In this document: positions 57,301 to 64,000 of the stretch, one piece after another
Layout of the letters: the number at the start of each line of letters is the position of its first letter
Numbering within the stretch: the first letter of the stretch is position 1
Assembly: GCF_001653235.2 (NCBI RefSeq)
Contig: NC_035794.1
Location: forward strand, 1,798,001-1,862,000
From: Pochonia chlamydosporia 170
Lineage: Eukaryota; Ascomycota; Sordariomycetes; Hypocreales; Clavicipitaceae
Direction: 5' to 3'
DNA: 64,000 nucleotides
Notes under the pieces: model-generated
The model's database searches: none
What the model was told of the DNA's origin: nothing
Seen by the model: only the letters and a program-made list of their open reading frames with translations
Position numbers and translations under genes: made by a program

Positions 57301-58811
57301 CACTCCGAAGCGCGGAATTTGACGAGTTGGTGGTGTCTTGCTTGGTGACCGGCTGGGGTGTCTGCAAGATGGTGTGAATTTTGACCGGAGATTCTCCGCT
57401 TGTGGTGACATGTCATGAGTAGTTGGGGGTGTGACAATACAGTATGTTATGCCCGTGAGGGATTGGGGCTAATAATTGATATTGGTCCATGCAGAGGACG
57501 AGGAAACGACGGTGAAGCATGACTCAACATCGATCTAGATTGCCACCATTTGGAGAATGATTGCGACCCCTTGTAGCCCCCTGTGGTTTTCCGTCCCTGG
57601 CAGACCTTTCTCTTGATGATATTTGATGATGTTTACAGATATTTCGAAATACTTTGCTTTACAGGAACACTTTTTCATATCTGGTGAATGTAGTATCAAA
57701 AACATGCCGGAGGCCTCTTTGTTCCTTTTCTTTGTCTCCACTTGACAGATTTTACCTAATCGGAAAAGAGCCTCATTCAGACGTTCAAAAACACCAGAAT
57801 GGACAAGATTGGACTAGAGACAAAACCCCCCAGACACTCCACTTGAGCTTAAATCCCTCTCCAGCCTGAAATGTGGGGAAATCCCGGCATGGCTCAACAC
57901 ACCTCACACCTTATTGGGAAGAGATTGGGTCCTTGGCTGGTCCGGAAGTCGTTGGAGAGCTCAGGGTTAAAGGATGCATGGCAAATCATTTGCGTGCCAA
58001 GAGTGGCGGAGCAGCTCAAGTAACCCATCATGACATTGACATGAGCATGAACATGAACATGGAAACCACACATGGAAACCAGACTCTGCAAAACCCGCCA
58101 CCCAACTCACCGGGACGACTTTGAGACTCGTCTCTGTTTTTTTCCCCGCCGTTTATGTGGGTATCAGGTATATTGAATTTATCCTTTCAACTCACCCCTG
58201 CTTCGTTGCAAGCTGACTGCCCCTGTGTTCCACAAGCTCCAACCTGCACTCTGGACTCTGAATGTGTGTCTGAATGTATGTCTCTTGGATATTGTCAAGT
58301 TTTCTTCGTGCAATTCTGCATGTGGCCCCCACTTCCCCGCGCAAAAGGGTTCAACACGACCTACCCATGGGTTTCGTTCCGCAGTCCGGGGAACCCTCCA
58401 TGATGGGATGGGTTGCGATGTACCAGACAGCTCGCTTACATGGAAACAATGGTCCATGGGTAAAAACCATCTATCCTTTCTCTTTGATTGCTGCCCCACC
58501 GCTAATTGTCAGCGAGAAGAGCAAGGAACCTCGCTAGTTGCCGGCTTGTATTCACAGTCTGGAACCACTACCCGACAATGTTGGGGACTTTGCTCCCCCT
58601 CCTCGCGTGACGGTGCGCTTGGTATCTGTCGTGTCAGTTAGACGGTTGCCGTGTTCCAGATTTTGTATATGTAAAGCTTGCACAGCCCACCGAGTTTGTG
58701 AAGGGGATAGAGATGCGAATTGCTCCACCAAGAGTGTAACTCCCTGCAACGTCTGATGAGTTTGAAAGGCTAGACATACTCGACATTACTAGGGAAGAAT
58801 ACTTTGACAAG
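54367..58811. other. Long gene-poor stretch, about 4.4 kb
   Basis: A divergent gap between the Ca2+-ATPase and the sugar transporter. The first 500 bp hold the ATPase promoter and a small CTCCTTCGA tandem repeat at about 54838-54865. Many frames of 60-160 codons occur on both strands (for example 54739-55242), but I found no domain, signal peptide or consistent splice model. The right end (57800-58811) is C/T-rich and likely the transporter promoter and long 5' leader. Long regulatory regions or unannotated non-coding RNA are possible. Confidence 0.5.
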
Positions 58812-60814
58812 ATGGGCTTTGATCTTCATGCCGAGGGGACGAATGATCCTCGAGATGTGAGAAACTGGAGGATTCATATGATTGCAATTATTGCGTCCAT
58901 GTCGGCTATTGCAAGTACGAAAAAACTCACTCCTCACTCCTGATTACATGAAAGCTAATAACTGCAGTGGGATATGATACCTCCGTCATTGGCGGGACCA
59001 TGGCCCTCGACTCGTTCAGACGAGACTTTGGCCTGGCAAAGGTATCAGGAAGCTATAGAGATACGTTGCAGGGCAATATCGTATCTACCTTCCAGGCAGG
59101 CTGTTTCTTTGGCTCACTGTTGACATTCCCGCTTGCCGAGAGGATTGGGCGCAAAAAGGCAATTTTCATCGCGGCGTTTGTTTTCATCGTCGGTGGCGTG
59201 TTGATGACCGCCAGTCATGGTAGCATTGCCATGTTGATTGTGGGAAGAGCCGTTGCAGGTCTTGGAATCGGCGCGTCGTCGCTGATTGTGCCCGTGTACA
59301 TTGCCGAGACGTCGCCGCCTTCTATCCGCGGTAGACTAATTGGTATATTCGAGGTGAGATTGTAAACAGACAAACATCTAGAAACACTCACTGACTTTTG
59401 TTACTCAGATTGCTTCTCAAGGCGGTGGTATGCTTGGTTTCTGGGTGAGAAGGCCCTAATCCATTCCCTACTCCGGTAGCATACTAACACAAATAGATCA
59501 ACTACGCCTCAGACAGAACCATCTCCTCCTCAAAAGCAGCGCAATGGATCCTCCCTCTTGGCCTGCAACTCGTTCCCGGCGCCCTTCTCTGCGTCGGCAT
59601 GCTCATCTGTCCCGAATCGCCACGCTGGCTCGCCCGCCAAGACAGATGGGACGAGGCCGAGAAAGTCCTCGTCCATCTGCGCACCCTTCCCGCTGACCAC
59701 TCCTACGTGCGGTGCGAGCTCTCCGAGATTCGGCAGCAGGTCGAGCAAAGGTCCGCAAACCGCATGACCTACAAAGAAATGTTTAAGCGTCTCGTTGAAA
59801 AGGGCGTCCGCAACCGCATCACCATTGGTCTCTTGCTCATGGCTTGCCAGAATCTCACGGGCGTGAACATCATTACCTACTGTAAGTCTGGAACCTCCAT
59901 CTATGAAACAAAAAACAGGCTATTGTGCGTCTGGGAGATGTAAACCTAACGGGGTGGTTGCAGATTCTCCTCGCATCTTTGAGACTCTTGGGATCAACGG
60001 CACTAGCACCAAGCTTTTTGCTACGGGCTTCTACGGCATCGCCAAGACGGTTGGTATGATTATTTTCTCCGTCTGGCTGGTTGAAAAGGTTGGCAGACGG
60101 AATGGTTTGATCTGGGGTGCCTTTGTGGGCAGCTTGCCCATGTGGTATATCGGCGCCTATGTCATGCAGGCGGATCCGGCCAAGGCTGCCGCCAAAGGCG
60201 ACTTGAACCGTGATGGATGGGGATATCTGGCCATGGGTGAGTATTCTACTCTCATACAGTGCAATAATTTGCTGACTAGAGATAGTGTGTGTGTACTTGT
60301 ATGGTGCGATCTACTGCGCTACGTGGCAGGGTATCACATGGGTGTACTGCAGTGAAATCTTTCCAATTGGTGAGAAGCACATTTTCTAGCAACGAAATTC
60401 TTAGCTAACAATCTTATAGATATCAGAATGCTCTGCACGGCAATCACCACCGCGGATCAGTGGTTCTGGAGTTTCCTCGTCTCAAGAACCACGCCCTACA
60501 TGATTACCTCTCTGGGCTACGGAACGTACATGTTCTTTGGAGCATTGATGGTAGCCATGGGATTCTGGGCGTTGTTCTTCATCCCAGAAACTAAGGGTAT
60601 GTATCTTCACCTCGTTTTGAGAGACTCTGCTAATCATTTTCAAGGCCTCACGTTGGAAGACATGGATAAATTGTTTATGACGAGCACAGCCAAGACGGTC
60701 TGGGAGTCTCTTGTTAAGAGGCGGAAGTTGCAGGACTTGCTTGACGAGCGTAGGACTGCTGAAGTTCAACTTCGTGAGAAGAAGGAGGCTGTGGAGCAGG
60801 TGGAACGGGTGTAA
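58812..60814 (+). CDS. MFS sugar/quinate-type transporter
   Basis: Eight exons: 58812-58914, 58968-59353, 59409-59444, 59497-59881, 59964-60236, 60286-60369, 60420-60596 and 60645-60814; 537 residues. Twelve membrane segments expected. Sugar porter motifs: GYDTSVIGGTMALDSF in TM1, LAERIGRKKA in loop 2-3, GRAVAGLGIGASS, PVYIAETSPPSIRGRLIG, PESPRWLARQ after TM6, VEKVGRRNG and FIPETKGLTLEDMD at the end. The GYD..IGGT start and long C-terminal coiled tail (about 50 residues) are usual for the quinate permease/hexose group. It imports a sugar or related polyol/acid by proton symport at the plasma membrane; the substrate is not readable from sequence. Exon 3 is only 36 bp. Confidence 0.93.
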
Positions 60815-62295
60815 GCCGCGGACCTTTTGGTGAGCAACTGGGCCGGAAAGATGAGAAAGAGGAGTTACCTTGGGTGGGGTGTGTGATGTTTCGTACGATG
60901 ACGATCTAACGAGAGTGGTGTGCACATTTGGTGCGAGTACTTGGCATGGCAGGGTGTGAAGGCGATGGGCATGATAGGGCGGGAACAAATAGTGCAGTTG
61001 AAGTGGTTAGAAGGATCTGCCGTTATGATTGTTTGCGTAGGAATTTATGATTATTAATGCTTTGTTAGATCCATATCTACGGTGGCAGGGCAAATAATGA
61101 ATGTGAATGGCCCTGTATAGCACCGGCTGTGGAAGGTATCGGAATACCGGGAGCGAATCAAAGACGGTTTCAGGATCTGATATATACTAGGTGTTCACTG
61201 GCCACCTCTCAGCACATTGGAATAGTGCTGTTGCTGGATATGAGCTTTGAGTTGCATAGCTGAGAGCCAAGAGCTGGTGGAGGCAGATCATAGGGCAGGG
61301 TTGATGTACAGATGATCCTTCGTTGGGTAAACTCGCCAACGAGGACTTCACTGGGTAGTTGATGACTTGGTTGGTCATGGCTGGTATTTCGGTATTCATG
61401 CCCGAGATTTTCTGGGCCTTGACTAATCGTCACCACTATTCATGTTGCTATTCTTGTCGATTCGCTTCGAGATGCTAGGCAGACGACGAGATCGAACATT
61501 GGCTTGGCAGTGTGGTACGCACTCTACGCACCAAAAAAATTCTAATTATGTCAAATTGGTAGCCAGAATGTCAAGTCCCTTCATATCCTTACGGAATTCC
61601 AAATAAGGGAAACCATAGTTCCGAAGTTCGCTACCGCACAAGGATCAAAGCGTAGAGTTGCCATGTGCCGATCGTATGACGAAATGATAGTCATCTTGGG
61701 TCTTTAATAATGGAGTTGCGATTATCTAAGACGGTTAAGGCGGAAATACTCTGGAGAAGTCACTCTAGTGTTGTGGGACGCACTCCTATTGTAATAGGAT
61801 AGGCCTTCCTTTTGGTAGTGATAAAAAGTCAGAGTATGAGTTCATTGCGAAACATTGTGTATAGCATTGAGAGTCTAGAGTTATCCTGAATTACCATAGT
61901 AACTCCAGAACAAAGATAGATCAAGGATGTTACAACTTGATGAGAGAAAAGAAAACACTTTGCAAACTTCGACTGCACCATTGCTTGTCTTGAAGTTGTG
62001 GGCCATGCTGAGTTGCATTCCATCACGGAACCCACAACTTGTTAGTGCTGATGGGATGATTTCATTCTGAACACTTCTCAGAAATAGGCAATCCATCAGG
62101 AAGATTGTATTTAGCATCAGCGAAACTATTAAAGAGTCCCAACTTGCTGTCAAGATTCTTCCAATTCCGCATCCATCTCTACAAACTGCACTTTCAACCA
62201 TTCATACTTTACTTTGTCTTGTCAAAGAGTCAAAAACGTAAGGAGATCACTGACTCACAACCGATTTAACAAATCTCACAAATCCTTGCAGCACA
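60815..62295. other. Intergenic, about 1.5 kb
   Basis: 3' end of the transporter and promoter of the small secreted protein. The 100 bp before 62296 are rich in C and A. No gene recognised. Confidence 0.5.
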
Positions 62296-62829
62296 ATGCG
62301 TGCCACCTATATCCTCGGAGCTCTGCTCTCAACCACCCTCGGCTTGGCTGCCCCCATCGAGGACACCAACTTCAACGAGACATTAGAGTCAACCGAGTTC
62401 GACACCCGAAACGACCAGAAAACTATATGCCTCTCGCAAGATCCCAAGGGCGACAATGGAATCGTACCCACCGGCTCAGCCCTCTACTACAACATCTACA
62501 TCAAGGGCCAGGACCTCATGCAGAAGGACGACCACTGCACCAACTCCGCTCTGAAGATGCGCATCAAGCAGCAGTCCGCGTGCAAGGCCCTCACGAACTG
62601 GAAGTGCAAGTACAACCCCAAGACGAAGGAGACGTACGCCACCTTCTTTGAGGACATCTTCTGTGGTGCGAAGCAGATGGTTACTGCGGTGGAGGCTTCC
62701 ACCGACCCCAAGATTAAGACGTCTTGTATTCATGTGAAGGAGAAGAATGCTGGGTTGGGTGAAGGGGTAGATGCTGCTGTTGCGGGTATATTTAATGCGC
62801 TGGGTGGGGCAATCAGTAAGGGAAAGTAG
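62296..62829 (+). CDS. Small secreted six-cysteine protein, effector-like
   Basis: An intronless frame of 177 residues. Signal peptide at about 1-19 (YILGALLSTTLGLAAP). The mature part has six cysteines (ICLSQ, DHCTN, SACKA, WKCKY, IFCGA, TSCIH), enough for three disulfides, is Lys-rich in the middle, and has one or two N-glycosylation sites (NETL, and NYT-like none further). The C terminus is a Gly/Ala-rich amphipathic stretch, GVDAAVAGIFNALGGAISKG. I do not recognise the family. Size, secretion and cysteine content are those of fungal effector or antimicrobial-type proteins, but the role is unknown. The codon use is strongly C-ending in the first half, suggesting good expression. Confidence 0.8.
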   Translation: MRATYILGALLSTTLGLAAPIEDTNFNETLESTEFDTRNDQKTICLSQDPKGDNGIVPTGSALYYNIYIKGQDLMQKDDHCTNSALKMRIKQQSACKALTNWKCKYNPKTKETYATFFEDIFCGAKQMVTAVEASTDPKIKTSCIHVKEKNAGLGEGVDAAVAGIFNALGGAISKGK

Positions 62830-63004
62830 TCAATGGTGCAGAGGGATCAGTGAGATTTGTTTATGATTCGACTAGCTAGATAGGCTTTGAAGTGATGTTT
62901 GTATACATATGTAGAGAGAAAGAGCTGGGAGTCACTGTTGGAACGCAAAAAGAATAGAGGAATAGGTTAAAGGAGCTAGTCCCTCCAGGTTATTCGTGAT
63001 ACAA

Positions 63005-64000
63005 CTAGGAGCCGAGCAAATCGTTGCTGGGAATAACTGGCAAGGCAACGTAGTTGTCATAACCGGGGCCAAAATGCACGGAGTTTATGCCCTTGAACAC
63101 GGCTTCAGCCCTACCAGACAGTTAGTACACTACTCAAATCATCTGCTCGAAGCATATACAAGTTCCTTACCTATCAATTGGATCGTTGTGCTGAAAGAAC
63201 CCGCTACCAGCCAACTCGCAGGCCCCAATATCCAGAACCAACCGCTCGCCAGCTTGGAGGACTACATTCGTCGGCAAAACTTCTACATCAACCGCATAAA
63301 CGTCATTTGGAATCATCGGAGCAGCGTCGGCAGAAAGATACTCGCGATATGGCAGCCAGGAAAAGTGACGACGATTCTGTGGGTTGACTTTGCGTAAACT
63401 GCCCCTAAGAAATCCCTTTGTAATAGGGGCAGGCTCTCCCGTCGTCCCGGTGTAGAATATCTCTTCGCCAGAAGAAGAAATGTGGCGGAGTGACAGGAAC
63501 AGATCCATGTCTGAGGGTGTAGTAGTTTGCCAGCGTTGGCGAGAAATAGAGACGTTTAGATGAACGACAATGTGTCCGGTAATCTCTGTCTCTGATTGAA
63601 ACGGAGAGGATGTGAAAGTGATGAGTTCTCGACTGTGTTCACTCCCAAATGCCTCGTACTCCAACTTGCGAGTGACATCTAAGACTGGCTTATTCCAATC
63701 GAGATGCCCATCGGGGCCAAGAAACAAATTAGCATACTTCGTTCTCGCAATAGGCCATTCGTGCTCTTGTCGTCTCAAGAATGTACGCTCTGCTTTAGGG
63801 TCATTATACCCGACATTGCCTTTCCGCAGGACCAAATCAACAGCTGGAACAGCGCCTTTTCTCGACCAGCCCACCCGATCCTCACCTTTGAGAAACGCAT
63901 CCAGGAAGCTCCTCTGTACTTCCACTTCTTCAGAGTAGTAAAATGGAAGGTCATGCCTGCCGACAATAAAGCGAAGGTACTTGAACTTCGAACCAGCAAA
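63005..64000 (-). CDS. CocE/NonD family hydrolase (X-Pro dipeptidyl-peptidase-like), 3' part
   Basis: The gene enters from the right edge: frame TTT GCT GGT at 64000 down to 63171, a 60-bp intron 63170-63111 (CTAAC branch), and a last exon 63110-63005. Visible: VGRHDLPFYYSEEVEVQRSF with the catalytic His region, DAFLKGEDR, then the C-terminal jelly-roll domain (ELITFTSSPFQSETEITG, VHLNVSIS, SDMDLFLSLRHI, RLVLDIGACELAG, FFQHNDPID). This is the end of the peptidase S15/CocE family; the Ser and Asp of the triad lie outside the window. Members cleave acyl esters or X-Pro dipeptides. Without splicing, the frame stops just after FFQHNDPIDR; splicing adds a typical tail ending in NDLLGS. Confidence 0.88.

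Noticed and set aside
1..64000. Transposons, tRNA genes or telomeric repeats
   Set aside because: No terminal repeats with transposase, no tRNA B-box or cloverleaf and no TTAGGG arrays were seen by eye; a tool-based scan would be needed to be certain.

Overview
The window is nuclear DNA from a filamentous ascomycete, most likely a sordariomycete of the order Hypocreales. The genes carry many short introns (about 50-90 bp) with GT...AG ends and CTNAC-type branch sites. Five Zn2Cys6 or bZIP regulators, a GH55 glucanase, a Pmc1-type calcium pump, an opsin-related protein and a GPI-anchored cupredoxin also fit. No rRNA, tRNA, CRISPR or intact transposon was seen. All similarity calls are from memory of families; no search was run.

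Layout. 0-9 kb: edge of a YdeI/OmpD-like gene, a repeat-rich stress-type protein, a tiny two-exon metallothionein, a C-terminally short Zn2Cys6 factor with a GC-AG intron, and a bZIP factor. 10.9-16.7 kb looks like a decaying tract: a ferritin-like secreted protein cut by one in-frame TGA, a diverged tandem duplication, a second gene cut by one in-frame TAA, and an amidohydrolase that has lost most of its metal ligands. 17-25 kb: an intact six-exon Zn2Cys6 factor, a short-chain dehydrogenase (SDR), a DyP-type peroxidase with a mitochondrial-like leader, and an FAD monooxygenase.

27-36 kb: a secreted GH55 exo-beta-1,3-glucanase, an APH-like phosphotransferase, a small secreted precursor with two kinds of internal repeat (the most interesting item), a small unknown gene divergent from an SDR-like gene without the catalytic Tyr, and an ACC-deaminase-like PLP enzyme. 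38-46 kb: a 13-exon amidophosphoribosyltransferase, an opsin-like protein lacking the retinal lysine, another shortened Zn2Cys6 factor, and a GPI-anchored cupredoxin.

47-64 kb: an intact Zn2Cys6 factor convergent with a PhyH-type dioxygenase, then the more conserved genes: the Pmc1-type Ca2+-ATPase, a long 4.4 kb gene-poor stretch, an MFS sugar/quinate-type transporter, a secreted six-cysteine protein, and the 3' part of a CocE/NonD-type hydrolase leaving the window.

Reading: the first ~50 kb has the mix of regulators, secreted proteins, single redox enzymes and broken or active-site-poor genes expected of an accessory region. No polyketide synthase or nonribosomal peptide synthetase is present, so there is no classical metabolite cluster. 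The repeat precursor at 32.7 kb resembles the Kex2-processed peptide precursors that give ribosomal cyclic peptides, but no UstY (DUF3328) partner was recognised nearby.
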